Source of the DNA: DATJIG01 sp050260515
Lineage (GTDB): Bacteria; Pseudomonadota; Alphaproteobacteria; SMXQ01
DNA length: 64,000 nt
Reading direction: 5' to 3'
Assembly: GCA_050260515.1 (NCBI GenBank)
Contig: JBLNCI010000024.1
Span: 1-64,000 of the forward strand
Shown here: piece by piece, positions 1-9,968 of the stretch
Numbering within the stretch: position 1 is the stretch's first letter
How the letters are laid out: each line of letters opens with the position of its first letter
Position numbers and translations under genes: made by a program
The notes under the pieces: model-generated
Told to the model about the DNA's origin: nothing
What the model saw: the letters and a program-made list of their open reading frames with translations, nothing else
Databases searched by the model: none

Positions 1-365
1 TTTACCTTCCCAGGGAGGTCAGCAGGTGCCATCACGCTGCGTTTAAAGCGTAGCTCTGTCCTACCGATTGCTTCTCTCTGTCGCGGATCGCGACGCTGTT
101 GTTATCGGTACCTGAGAAAAAGTGCGTCGCGACCCGAAGGGGAAGCGCCGTTGCCTCTCAAGTCATCCACCGCGGCCGTCCTCGTTGTCGGAGGCCATCG
201 CTCGCGGCTTCTTCGCTCGAACCAGGATCGCTATGCGCAATAGCTCCCCTCGCTTGTCGCGATGCGAGGACTGTGCGCGCACGCGAAAGGCGGCACAAGG
301 GGGCTGTGGAGAAACGCGGGCGCTCGGAACAGGGCCTGTGGAAAGTGACGGGACCTTTGTCCGTC

Positions 366-445
366 ATGGTCGGCGAAGGCCGACCATCCACGAGTTTTTG
401 GTGCGGTTGAAAGAAACTCGTGGATCCTCGCCCTTCGGCGAGGAT
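366..445. repeat. Three consecutive hairpins of an intergenic repeat
   Basis: Three perfect inverted repeats follow one another. The first pairs 366-374 (atggtcggc) with 379-387. The second pairs 386-397 (atccacgagttt) with 414-425. The third pairs 426-432 (cctcgcc) with 437-443. This nested-palindrome layout is typical of non-coding intergenic mosaic elements in alphaproteobacteria. A shorter version lacking bases 388-445 occurs at 688-710. Confidence 0.75.
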
Positions 446-473
446 GACGCGGTGTTTAGGGTGCGCACCGTCT

Positions 474-566
474 GAGCCCTCTCCCCGGTGGGGAGAGGGT
501 TGGGTGAGGGGATCGCAACGCGGACTGCGTCACCCTCACCCCTCCCTCTCCCTCGAGGGAGAGGGA
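474..566. repeat. REP-like cruciform element
   Basis: This element is built from three perfect inverted repeats. Bases 477-486 (ccctctcccc) pair with 490-499 over a 3-nt loop. Bases 502-510 (gggtgaggg) pair with 533-541. Bases 543-554 (tccctctccctc) pair with 555-566 without a loop. The layout, two terminal hairpins held by a central stem, matches the widespread proteobacterial intergenic repeat whose mistranslation gives peptides such as SPNPLPTGER. It is non-coding. A purine-rich run follows to about 585. Confidence 0.75.
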
Positions 567-663
567 GAGGGAGAGGGAGAAAAAATCTCAATTCCCGCTT
601 CTGGCGAATGACATCAAAACAAACGTGGATGGCCGCCCCGCGCGCGCCCGATTCTTTCTAGAC

Positions 664-683
664 GGACCGCGCGAGCGCGGTCC
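664..683. repeat. 9-bp perfect hairpin
   Basis: Bases 664-672 (ggaccgcgc) pair perfectly with 675-683 around a 2-nt loop. No T-run follows on either side, so it is a palindromic repeat unit rather than a terminator. Confidence 0.6.
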
Positions 684-686
684 TAA

Positions 687-721
687 GGGCCGACCATGAC
701 GCGGTGTTTACGGCGTGCACC
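687..721. repeat. Partial second copy of the 378-469 repeat
   Basis: Bases 688-697 equal 378-387 (ggccgaccat) and 698-710 equal 446-458 (gacgcggtgttta). The two blocks are joined directly here but are separated by 58 bp of palindrome in the first copy. Similarity continues, imperfectly, to base 721. This copy therefore looks like an empty version of the repeat at 366-445. Confidence 0.6.
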
Positions 722-1001
722 CCGCCCGACGCCCGGCCCTGACGAACAGACGCCCCGGTGGCACCTTCCCGCGCCGGCGCGCGAGCGTGACGATCGCCGC
801 TCGCGACAGGACGCAGATACACGGCCCCCGCGCCAAAGCTGCCCTTCGCATGTCACACCCGGTCACGTGCGACGGTGAAAACCCGCGTTGACAGGGCACG
901 ACGGAAGGTCCGGAGTCGGCATCAAGCGTTCGACCGCGCCCCTCGCCTCATCGACGTCGGAGACGCGGCCCTCTGCAACCGACGGTTCAGGAGGAGCGAA
1001 C

Positions 1002-1862
1002 ATGGCCATGCGCAACATCCGCAATCCCCTCGAATGGGGCTGGGACAACATGAAGGTCGCCGCCCACGGCGTCGGCGCGGCGAGCCACACGATCCATCAC
1101 GCCAACGTCGGACCGATCACGGTGCGGCGGATCACCGCTCAGGACATCGCCGAGTCGCTGCGCCGCGGCTTCCGCGACTTCATGGCGTACCGCACCGACG
1201 TCGTGGTCCTGTGCCTGATCTACCCGATCGCCGGTCTCGTGCTGGCGCGCGCCACCGCCGGGACGGATCTCCTGCCTCTCCTCTTCCCCCTCGCCTCCGG
1301 GTTCGCGCTGATCGGGCCGGTCGCCGCCATGGGGCTCTACGAAATGAGCCGCCGGGCCGAGCGCGGCGAGATCGTGAGCTGGGCCACCGCGTTCCGCATC
1401 GCGCGGTCGCCGTCGTTCGGCGCGATCTTCGCCCTCAGCCTCGTGATGCTGGCGATCTTCGTGCTGTGGCTGATGCTGGCGTGGGGAATCTACGACCAGA
1501 CGCTCGGACCGGAGTCGCCCGGGTCGATCTCGCAATTCGCCCGCGACGTGGTGATGACGCCCGCCGGACGGATGATGATCGTCGTCGGGTTCGCGGTCGG
1601 GTTCGTCTTCGCCATCGTGTCGTTCGCGATCAGCGTCGTGTCGTTCCCGCTGCTGCTCGATCGCGACGTCGGCGTCGACACGGCGATCCGTACATCGGTG
1701 CGCGCGGTCATGGCGAACCCGGGTCCGATGGCGCTGTGGGGCTTCATCGTCGCCGCCGGACTGATGCTGGGGAGCCTGCCGCTGTTCCTCGGGCTGATCG
1801 TCGTCATCCCGGTTCTCGGCCACGCGACCTGGCATCTGTACCGCAGAACGATCGTCGCCTGA
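1002..1862 (+). CDS. DUF2189 family integral membrane protein
   Basis: A 286-residue membrane protein of the DUF2189 family, which has no established biochemical function. After a soluble N-terminal stretch of about 60 residues containing ITAQDIAESLRRGFRDF, hydrophobic segments lie near residues 66-85, 91-112, 140-163, 190-217 and 241-274, giving five or six spans. The start at 1002 is chosen because aggagg at 988-993 gives a good ribosome site; an open frame extends upstream to 888 but without membrane-protein character. It ends 18 bases before the convergent kinase gene, with no obvious terminator between them. The family is supported by the overall pattern; any transport or stress role would be a guess. 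Confidence 0.8.
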   Translation: MAMRNIRNPLEWGWDNMKVAAHGVGAASHTIHHANVGPITVRRITAQDIAESLRRGFRDFMAYRTDVVVLCLIYPIAGLVLARATAGTDLLPLLFPLASGFALIGPVAAMGLYEMSRRAERGEIVSWATAFRIARSPSFGAIFALSLVMLAIFVLWLMLAWGIYDQTLGPESPGSISQFARDVVMTPAGRMMIVVGFAVGFVFAIVSFAISVVSFPLLLDRDVGVDTAIRTSVRAVMANPGPMALWGFIVAAGLMLGSLPLFLGLIVVIPVLGHATWHLYRRTIVA

Positions 1863-1880
1863 CGCGACGACGCGCCGCCC

Positions 1881-3898
<2,018 letters not shown>

Positions 3899-3902
<4 letters not shown>

Positions 3903-6028
3903 GGTCCGTGCGACTCCGCTCCGTGAAGGGCGCTTCGGATGGCGCCGACGAGCACGTCCGTCGTCAGGTCGAATTTGGAGAGGACGCTGGCGCTGCGCGC
4001 CAGACGCCGGCGGTCCTGGTCGCCGAGCTGCATCGAGGTGAGCGCGACCGCAGGCACGCGGGAGAGCTTGTCGGCCTCGCCGAGGCGCTCGAGGAACTCG
4101 AAGCCGTCGATGTTGTCCATCTTGAGGTCGAACAGGATCACGTCGGGGACGTCGGTTGCCGCCTTCTGCAGGCCGTCCAGCACCGTCTCGGCCTCGCGCA
4201 GATCGAAAGCGCCCCGCGGCAGGAGCTGGCGCACGACGTAGCGCGACATCTCCTCGTCGTCCACGAGGAGCACCTTGGTGACCGAGTGCGAGCCGGTGAC
4301 GTTGTCGAGGGCCTTCACGATCTGCGCGCGGTCGGCCGGCTTCGCGAGGTAGTCGTCGGCGCCGAAGCTGCGCGCCTTGCGCTCCTCGTCGGCGGACGAG
4401 ACGACGACGATCGGAATCTCGTGCGTCTTCTCGTTCTGCTTCATCTCGATCAGGAACCGCCAGCTTTCCTCCGTCGCGAGCATGACGTCGAGGAGAATTG
4501 CCACCGGCGTGACGCGCTCGAGCACGCGTCGCGCTTCGCCGATGTCGCGGGCCGGCAGCGGCTGATACCGCGTATGCGCCAGCGCGCGCTCGATGCTGAA
4601 CGCGTCGGCGGCATTGTCCTCGAGCACGAGGACCGGCACCCGGCCGGGCTCCAGCTTCCAGTCGACGGTGACGTCCGCCTGGTCGTTGCCGGCGGCGAAG
4701 ACGCGAGGGATCGTCAGCCGGAACGTGGACCCGCGGCCGACGACGCTCTCGACCGACACCGATCCGCCCAGCAGGTTCGCGAACCGACGGGCGAGCGGCA
4801 GCCCGAGGCCGGTGCCCTTCACGCGCCCCTGCAGCCGGTTGGCGACCTGCTCGAACTCCTCCCAGATCGCGTCGATGTCCTCGGGCGCGATGCCGACGCC
4901 GGTGTCCGTGACCTCGAAGGTGACGCTGTCCGCCTCATCGTCGAGTTTCGCCGCGACCCGAACCTCGCCGCGCTCCGTGAACTTGATCGCGTTCGACAGG
5001 AAGTTGCGGAGGATCTGCGACACCTTGCCTTCGTCGGTGATGAGCGGCAGCGGCGCGTGCGGCTCCTCGAAGATCAGCGACACCGCGTCGCCGACCAGCA
5101 GCGGGCGCAACATGCCGCGCAGCGCGCCGAACAGGTCGTTGACGGTGAACTCCTTCGGCGCGACCACGACCTTGCCGGCTTCGACGCGGGCGATGTCGAG
5201 CAGGTCGTTGACCAGCTCGGTGAGGTTCTCCGCCGCCTTGCGGATGAAGAACACCTGCTTCTCCTGCTCCGCCGAAAGCTCGCCGTCGACCCGCTCCAGC
5301 AGCAGCCGCGACAGCGACAGGATGGAGTTGAGCGGCGTGCGGAACTCGTGGCTCATGTTGGACAGGAAGCGCGACTTGAGCTGGTCGGCGCGCCGCAGGT
5401 GGTCGGCGCGCTCGTCGAGCTCGGCGTAGAGAGCGACGACGCCGCGGTTGGTGTCCTGCAGCTCCTGGTTGACCTGCTCGAGCTCTTCCTTCCGGCGCTG
5501 CAGCTCCTCGAGCTGCATCAGCATCTCGCGGTTCTGGCTCCGGATCTCGTTCAGCGGATCGAGACGCTCCTCGACCGCCAGCGCCTCGCCGATCCGTGCG
5601 ACGGTCGCCGCCGACGGCCGGCTGCGCGCCGGCACCATCTTCGTGAGCACGACCTTGGTGCCCTGGGCCGAGCTTTCGATCGAAAAGTCGTCCATCAAGC
5701 GGCGCGCGCCGAGGATGCCGACACCCATGCCGGTGGTCGAGCGATGCCGTCCGGCGAGGATGTCCTGCAGATTCGGGATCCCGGGCCCGTTGTCGGTGAT
5801 GGCGATCTCGAGCGCCTGGCTCTGCCCGAAGTCACGGAGCCGATACTGGACGCGTCCGCCGTTGCCGTATTCGAGCGCGTTGCGGACGATCTCCGAGACC
5901 GCGGTGGTGATGCGGGTCTGGTCCTGCTCGTCGAAGCCGAGCAGAGCGGCGATTTTACGGGTGCGCTGGCGCGCGAGGATGATGTCGGTCTCGCGCTCGA
6001 TGGCGATGGCAAGGATCCGCGCGTCCAT
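3899..6028 (-). CDS. Hybrid histidine kinase with N-terminal RsbT-like ATPase domain
   Basis: A 709-residue soluble protein. Residues 1-133 form an RsbT/RsbW-type GHKL ATPase domain (EIVRNALEYG, ITDNGPGIP, GMGVGILGARRL). A coiled coil (about 160-215) leads to a true histidine-kinase core with phospho-acceptor His227 in SNMSHEFRTPLNSIL, followed by its own ATPase with LRNFLSNAIKF, VTDTGVGI and GTGLGLPLARR. Two receivers follow (about 460-580 and 585-705). The switch-type ATPase ahead of a kinase suggests that it can dock on the stressosome scaffold encoded upstream in place of, or with, RsbT. It starts 3 nt after the phosphatase gene and overlaps the next kinase gene by 4 nt. The domain calls are firm; the docking role is inferred. 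Confidence 0.9.
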
Positions 6029-6031
6029 CGG

Positions 6032-7018
6032 TCACGCCCTCATGACGACGATCGACGCGTCGTCCCGCTCGCGCGACCAGTCGCGCAACAGGACGCCGGC
6101 GATCACGCTCGGATGACTGAACGCCAGCCCGGGATACGCCGACAGGTCCCAGCGACTCGACAGGCCGTCAGAATGGAGGATCACGGTCGCCGGCGACGAG
6201 AACGGATACTCGAACTCGCGGATCCGGTGCGCGATCTGCCCCGCGGTTCCGTTATGCGACACCATGTGCCGAACCTCGCCGCCGCTCACCAGCGCTCCCG
6301 CGATGTTCCCCAAGCCGACGTAGCGCACCACCCGCCTCGCCGCGTCGACCCGCGCGACCGCGACGGCCGCGCCGCGGGTCGGCGCCAATGCGCGGTGGAT
6401 GTCCTCGATGATCCGGACGCAGCTCCCGTCGGCGGCCGACGCGAGGAACGCCTCGACCGCCGCCCGCGCCGCGACCTCGGCCATCGGCCCGTGCCCCGAC
6501 CCGTCCGCCACCATCACCGTCGGGCCCTCCCGGCTCTGGACGATCGCCCAGGCATCGCCGCACACCGTTTCCCCGGGGTACGGCACGGTGACCGCGCCGA
6601 CCACCGCCGCGACCTGCCGGTTACCGCCGGCCGGGCCGGCGACCCGGGCGATCGCGGCGGTGCCGCTGCCCGGGCGCGAGAACAAGACGAACTCGTCGGC
6701 CTGCCGGCGCATCGCCCCGAGGCCACCGCCCGGCGTGCCCGCCGTGGAGAAGCCGTCCTCGAGGGCGCGGTCCACGTCGGCGATCCCTTCGCCCTTGTCG
6801 AGCGCCATCACCTCGACGCCGGTGCCGCTGGAATCGGAGTAGGACGAGACCAGGATGCGGCCGCCCGGCGCGTGCTTGATCAGGTTGCTCGCCATCTCGG
6901 TCGCGACAAGCGCAACGCGGCCGCATCGAAGTTCGTCGAACCCAAGCGCCTTCGCCGCCTCGACCGCGGCCCGCCGCGCCGCGGCAACATCGGTAGGTTC
7001 CGCGACTTCTACCACCAT
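6032..7018 (-). CDS. RsbX-like PP2C phosphatase fused to an RsbT/RsbW-like ATPase domain
   Basis: A 328-residue fusion. Residues 1-125 are a GHKL switch-ATPase domain (ALVATEMASNLIKHA, ALDKGEGIADVD, GGGLGAMRRQADEF). Residues 135-328 are a SpoIIE/PP2C-type Ser/Thr phosphatase with the metal-binding aspartates in GDAWAIV, VADGSGHG and the terminal RDDASIVVM. In Gram-positive stressosomes RsbX resets the scaffold by removing phosphates from RsbR and RsbS; the position directly after rsbT supports the same job here. The classical RsbX has no ATPase domain, so the fusion is a variation. It begins 4 nt after the rsbT stop codon and is followed by the kinase gene after 3 nt. Confidence 0.88.
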   Translation of the reverse strand: MVVEVAEPTDVAAARRAAVEAAKALGFDELRCGRVALVATEMASNLIKHAPGGRILVSSYSDSSGTGVEVMALDKGEGIADVDRALEDGFSTAGTPGGGLGAMRRQADEFVLFSRPGSGTAAIARVAGPAGGNRQVAAVVGAVTVPYPGETVCGDAWAIVQSREGPTVMVADGSGHGPMAEVAARAAVEAFLASAADGSCVRIIEDIHRALAPTRGAAVAVARVDAARRVVRYVGLGNIAGALVSGGEVRHMVSHNGTAGQIAHRIREFEYPFSSPATVILHSDGLSSRWDLSAYPGLAFSHPSVIAGVLLRDWSRERDDASIVVMRA

Positions 7019-7022
7019 GGCG

Positions 7023-7427
7023 TCACTTCCAACGGATGAGGGTCACGGTCGTTCCGGCCCCCGGCGCCGATTTGATGTCGAATTCGCTCGACAGCCGCTT
7101 CGCCCCACTGAGACCGAGGCCGAGGCCGCTTCCCGTCGTGTAGCCGTCGGTGAGCGCGCGCTGGATATCGGGGATGCCGGGGCCCTGGTCGGAAAACACC
7201 AGCCGGATGCCCTTGCGCACGCCGGCGCGAACGTCCTCCAGCACCAGCTTGCCGCCGCCGCCGTAGTCGATGGTGTTGCGCGCGATCTCGCTCGCGGCCG
7301 TGATCACCTTCGTCTGGTCGACGAGGCTGAACCCGGACGCAACGGCGTGGGCGCGGACGAGCTGCCGCACCCGCACCACGTCCTCCGCCGCCCTGAGCTC
7401 CATCGTCTCAGTGTTCTCGACGATCAC
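7023..7427 (-). CDS. rsbT: RsbT-like switch serine/threonine kinase
   Basis: A 134-residue stand-alone GHKL ATPase of the RsbT type. Visible ATP-site motifs are ITAASEIARNTIDYG, FSDQGPGIPD and GLGLGLSGAKRL. In known stressosomes RsbT is held by RsbR/RsbS, phosphorylates them on stress, and is released to activate a downstream partner. The start is the GTG at 7427, with agagga 9 bases upstream; an internal Met follows eight residues later. It overlaps the end of rsbS by 20 nt, which points to strict co-translation. No RsbU-type partner is encoded in the window, so the two neighbouring kinases are the likeliest targets of released RsbT. Confidence 0.93.
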   Translation of the reverse strand: MIVENTETMELRAAEDVVRVRQLVRAHAVASGFSLVDQTKVITAASEIARNTIDYGGGGKLVLEDVRAGVRKGIRLVFSDQGPGIPDIQRALTDGYTTGSGLGLGLSGAKRLSSEFDIKSAPGAGTTVTLIRWK

Positions 7428-7800
7428 GGCCGCCGTCCTCTCCGTCGTCGATGAGCCGGCGGATCAGCGCCAGGCCCTTGTCGACGTCGAGCGCCGTCTT
7501 CACGCCGGTGAGGCCCAACCCGAGCTCCACGAGGGTGATGGCCACGGCCGGCCGCATTCCCACCACCACCGTGACCGCGTCGAGGACGCGGGACATCGCC
7601 GCGATGTTGTTGAGCATCCGGCCGATGAACGAATCGACGATCTCGAGGGCGGAGATGTCGATCATCACGCCGCGCGCCCGAGTCGCCACGATCTTCGAGG
7701 TGAGGTCGTCCTGCAGCGCCATCGCGAGGCGATCGTGCATGTCGACCTGGATGCTGACCAGCAGGCAGTCGCCGATCCGCAGAATCGGAATCTGCTCCAT
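7408..7800 (-). CDS. rsbS: RsbS-like STAS-domain stressosome scaffold protein
   Basis: A 130-residue single STAS-domain protein. The N-terminus (IPILRIGDCLLVSIQ) and the phospho-site region (EIVDSFIGRML, with Ser57) closely follow RsbS, whose equivalent serine is Ser59 in Bacillus subtilis. RsbS sequesters the RsbT kinase until phosphorylated. The start at 7800 has agagg about ten bases upstream and lies 6 nt after the rsbR stop codon. Coupling to rsbT through a 20-nt overlap fixes their ratio. Identification rests on motif and gene order together and is strong. Confidence 0.93.
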   Translation of the reverse strand: MEQIPILRIGDCLLVSIQVDMHDRLAMALQDDLTSKIVATRARGVMIDISALEIVDSFIGRMLNNIAAMSRVLDAVTVVVGMRPAVAITLVELGLGLTGVKTALDVDKGLALIRRLIDDGEDGGRDRREH

Positions 7801-7806
7801 GGCGGA

Positions 7807-8652
7807 CTACCTCTGCAGCTGCGGCTTTCGGGAGTCGCGATCCTCGCGCTCGACGATGGACTTGCCGATGCGCCGCAGCGCCAGCGCGAAGGCGTCCGCC
7901 ATCGTCGCCTTCGAGATGACGTCGAGCTCGACGCCGAGGTGGACGATGGTCTGCGCGATCTGCGGACGGATGCCGCTGATGATGCAGTCGGCGCCCATCA
8001 GGCGCGCCGCGGAGATCGTCTTGATGAGGTGCTGCGCGACCACGGTGTCTACGGTCGGCACGCCGGTGATGTCGATGATGGCGATTTCGGCGCCGGAGGT
8101 GACGATCTCCTGGAGCAGGTTCTCCATCACGATCTGGGTGCGTGCGCTGTCCAGCGTGCCGATGATCGGCAGGGCGAGGATCCCTTCCCAGAGCTGGACG
8201 ACGGGCGTGGACAGCTCCAGCAGTTCCTCCTGCTGGCGGACGATCACGTCCTCCCGGTTCTTCTGGTGCACCTCGGTGGTGTAGAGCCCGAGCTTGTCGA
8301 GCAGCACCGTCGCCGACCAGATTTCGGCCGCGAGCTTCGCGGCGTCGCCGCCGATCTCGCGACGCAGGAGTTCGAACAGCGGCTCCTTGAGGGAGAACAC
8401 GAACGTCGCGGTCTGCGACGGGGTCGCCCCGCGCACCGCCCGCGACCGCGACACCTCCTCCAGCACGGCGCGGGCGTCGGCCCACTCCGGCCCTTCGATG
8501 CCGTCGACGCGACCCGTTTCGGCGCCCTTGCGAATGCCGGCAACGAAGCGACGCGCCTGCTCGGCGGCGTCCGCGCCGTCCATCTTGCCGACCCACTGGT
8601 CGAGCAGCTGGCTCTCGTATTTCGACAGGATTTGCGGAATGGTGGTGTTCAT
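7807..8652 (-). CDS. rsbR: RsbR-like stressosome co-antagonist
   Basis: A 281-residue protein with a variable N-terminal sensory half (about 1-150) and a C-terminal STAS domain (about 160-275). The STAS part carries VDTVVAQH, matching the Thr205 site of Bacillus RsbRA; at the Thr171 site the sequence reads GTLDSAR, so a serine replaces threonine and can still accept phosphate. With RsbS it should form the stressosome core that senses a stimulus and restrains RsbT. I start at the ATG at 8652, preceded by gagag; an in-frame TTG 33 bases further upstream is less likely. First gene of the six-gene operon. The N-terminal domain gives no clue to its ligand. Confidence 0.9.
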   Translation of the reverse strand: MNTTIPQILSKYESQLLDQWVGKMDGADAAEQARRFVAGIRKGAETGRVDGIEGPEWADARAVLEEVSRSRAVRGATPSQTATFVFSLKEPLFELLRREIGGDAAKLAAEIWSATVLLDKLGLYTTEVHQKNREDVIVRQQEELLELSTPVVQLWEGILALPIIGTLDSARTQIVMENLLQEIVTSGAEIAIIDITGVPTVDTVVAQHLIKTISAARLMGADCIISGIRPQIAQTIVHLGVELDVISKATMADAFALALRRIGKSIVEREDRDSRKPQLQR

Positions 8653-8662
8653 GGTGGCTCTC

Positions 8663-8711
8663 GAATTCACAGAGGCTAAATTCAAACAGACAGGCCGAAT
8701 TCACACAGACG
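8663..8711 (-). promoter_or_regulatory. Three spaced AATTC repeats in front of rsbR
   Basis: On the plus strand gaattcac (8663), aaattcaa (8678) and gaattcac (8697) occur 15 and 19 bases apart, each followed by a caga-like run. They sit just upstream of the rsbR start in the leader of the stressosome operon. They may be binding sites or leader structure; no known regulator motif is matched. Confidence 0.3.
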
Positions 8712-8781
8712 AGCGCCCGGCCGATCTCTGCTGCGATCGGCTGACGGGCTTGGTTTTAGCTGACTGGGGAAACGCGAACTA

Positions 8782-8797
8782 AGTCTTTATTAAGACT
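8782..8797. promoter_or_regulatory. Inverted repeat between rsbR and the response-regulator gene
   Basis: Bases 8782-8787 (agtctt) pair with 8792-8797 (aagact) around a 4-nt loop, in the AT-richer middle of the divergent spacer. It could be an operator shared by both transcripts or part of a promoter. There is no matching known consensus. Confidence 0.3.
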
Positions 8798-8868
8798 GGC
8801 AGAGCCTCGACTCGCAAGGAGAATCGGGCTACGGTTAACGCGAACACTGTGACGTTTCAGGGCCGCGT

Positions 8869-9237
8869 ATGGGAGAACGAGTGACACCCCGAATCCTGCT
8901 GGTCGACGACGAGCACGCGTTCCGCTACGCGACGGAGAAGGCGCTGCGCGCAGCGGGGTTCGACGTGCTCGCGGCGCCGACCCCGTATCACGCACTCGAT
9001 GCCCTCGAGGCCGACGGCCCCCATCTCGATCTGCTGCTCACCGACATCGTCATGCCCGACGGCGTCAACGGCTTCGCGCTTGCCCGGATGGCGAGGCTGC
9101 GTCGCCGGGAGCTGAAGGTGCTCTACATCACCGGCTACGACGTCCCCACCGTGGATACCGGGGCTCCGGTGTTGCGCAAGCCGATCACCGATGTCGCGCT
9201 GATCGCGGAAGTCCGCGCGCTGCTCGCGGCCGCCTAG
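8869..9237 (+). CDS. Single-domain response regulator (CheY-like)
   Basis: A 122-residue stand-alone receiver. The acidic pocket (ILLVDDEH), the phospho-acceptor Asp in LLLTDIVMPDG, the Thr in YITGYD and the Lys in VLRKPITD are all present, so it should be phosphorylatable. It has no output domain and is transcribed away from the stressosome/kinase operon, which makes it a plausible phosphate acceptor or sink for the two hybrid kinases. The start is uncertain: ATG at 8869 follows aggg, but a GTG at 8881 has a better-placed gggag and would remove four residues. It converges on the glutathione transferase gene with only 24 bases between them. Confidence 0.88.
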   Translation: MGERVTPRILLVDDEHAFRYATEKALRAAGFDVLAAPTPYHALDALEADGPHLDLLLTDIVMPDGVNGFALARMARLRRRELKVLYITGYDVPTVDTGAPVLRKPITDVALIAEVRALLAAA

Positions 9238-9261
9238 CCTCTCACGGCACAGCTTGACGAT

Positions 9262-9891
9262 CTACAAACCGTCCTTGCGCGGCGGGATGTTCATGCCCCG
9301 CCGCACCGCCGGCCGCGCGCCGACGCGGGCGAACCAGTCGGCCAGGCGCGGAAACGCCGAGAGCTCGATGTCCTGCTGCGGATACCGGAACACCCACGGG
9401 TACGCGGCGATGTCGGCGATCGAATACTCGCCGGCGAGATAAGGCGCCTCGGCCAGCCGCCGGTCCATGATGCCGTACAGCTTCCGCACCTCGTCGCGAT
9501 AGACGTCGAGGTTGTGATGGGGCTTGCCGGCGTCGCGCTCGCGCGCGAGCCAGTGGACCTGCATCGCCATCGGCCCGACGCCGCTGGTCTGGAAGAACAG
9601 CCATTTCAGCGCCTCGGCCCGCGCCACCCCGGACGTGGGCAGCAGCTTGCCCGACTTCTCGGCGACGTAGACCAGGATCGCGCCGGATTCGAACAGCACC
9701 ACGGGCTCGGGCCCATCGCGATCGACGATCACCGGAATGCGGCCGTAGGGATTGAGGTCGAGGAACCACGGCTCCTTCTGCACCTTGGTCGAGAGGTCCA
9801 TCGGATGCACCGTGTACGGCAGGCCGGATTCCTCGAGCGCGATCGACGCGCGTCGCCCGTTTCCCGTCGCCCACGAGTAAAGCTCGATCAT
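9262..9891 (-). CDS. Glutathione S-transferase, Nu-class-like (YfcG/YghU type)
   Basis: A 209-residue glutathione transferase fold. The N-terminal thioredoxin-like domain holds YSWATGNGRRASIALEE, NPYGRIPVI with the cis-Pro, and FESGAILVYVAEKSGKLLP, the glutathione-binding ESGAI segment. A helical C-terminal domain with YSIADIAAYPW follows. The TGN active-site pattern without a catalytic Tyr is that of the Nu class, whose members act as disulfide reductases on glutathione adducts. A second, related copy lies at 18696-19391. It is divergent from the ABC-F gene and convergent with the response regulator. Substrate unknown. Confidence 0.87.
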   Translation of the reverse strand: MIELYSWATGNGRRASIALEESGLPYTVHPMDLSTKVQKEPWFLDLNPYGRIPVIVDRDGPEPVVLFESGAILVYVAEKSGKLLPTSGVARAEALKWLFFQTSGVGPMAMQVHWLARERDAGKPHHNLDVYRDEVRKLYGIMDRRLAEAPYLAGEYSIADIAAYPWVFRYPQQDIELSAFPRLADWFARVGARPAVRRGMNIPPRKDGL

Positions 9892-9968
9892 CGCTGCCCT
9901 CTCCGCTCCCGGTGCCGTCTGCCCTTTAGCTTGGCACGCCGCGCCGCTCTGGACTAGGTTGCGCCGCC

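Larger units (their letters stand above)
1..1001. other. Gene-free leader region with palindromic repeats
   Basis: I recognise no protein-coding or RNA gene in the first kilobase. Every open frame here is short and reads through inverted repeats, with low-complexity Arg/Pro/Ser-rich translations. Bases 366-721 hold several perfect palindromes, annotated separately. Bases 1-360 have no structure that I can name. The frame beginning at base 1 stays open to about 243, so the tail of a truncated upstream gene cannot be excluded, but its translation resembles nothing I know. The promoter of the gene at 1002 should lie in the last 150 bases; I see no confident -35/-10 pair. Confidence 0.6.

Noticed and set aside
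1..66. Possible tRNA or tail of an upstream RNA gene
   Set aside because: One 5-bp stem can be drawn near aagcg, but no T-arm, D-arm or acceptor stem can be formed, so no tRNA is called.
364..591. A 75-codon minus-strand open frame beginning near 591
   Set aside because: It is the translation of REP-like palindromes (RGRGRGEG and SPNPLPTGER peptides), a known annotation artefact.
3908..7039. A 1043-codon plus-strand open frame opposite the kinase and phosphatase genes
   Set aside because: It is a shadow frame in GC-rich DNA; the translation is Arg/Asp/Val-rich without domain motifs, while the minus strand shows complete kinase and phosphatase motifs.
8686..8868. EcfG-type (GGAAC-N17-CGTT) general stress promoter before the stressosome operon
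   Set aside because: ggaaa and cgaac occur but not in the required order and spacing on either strand.
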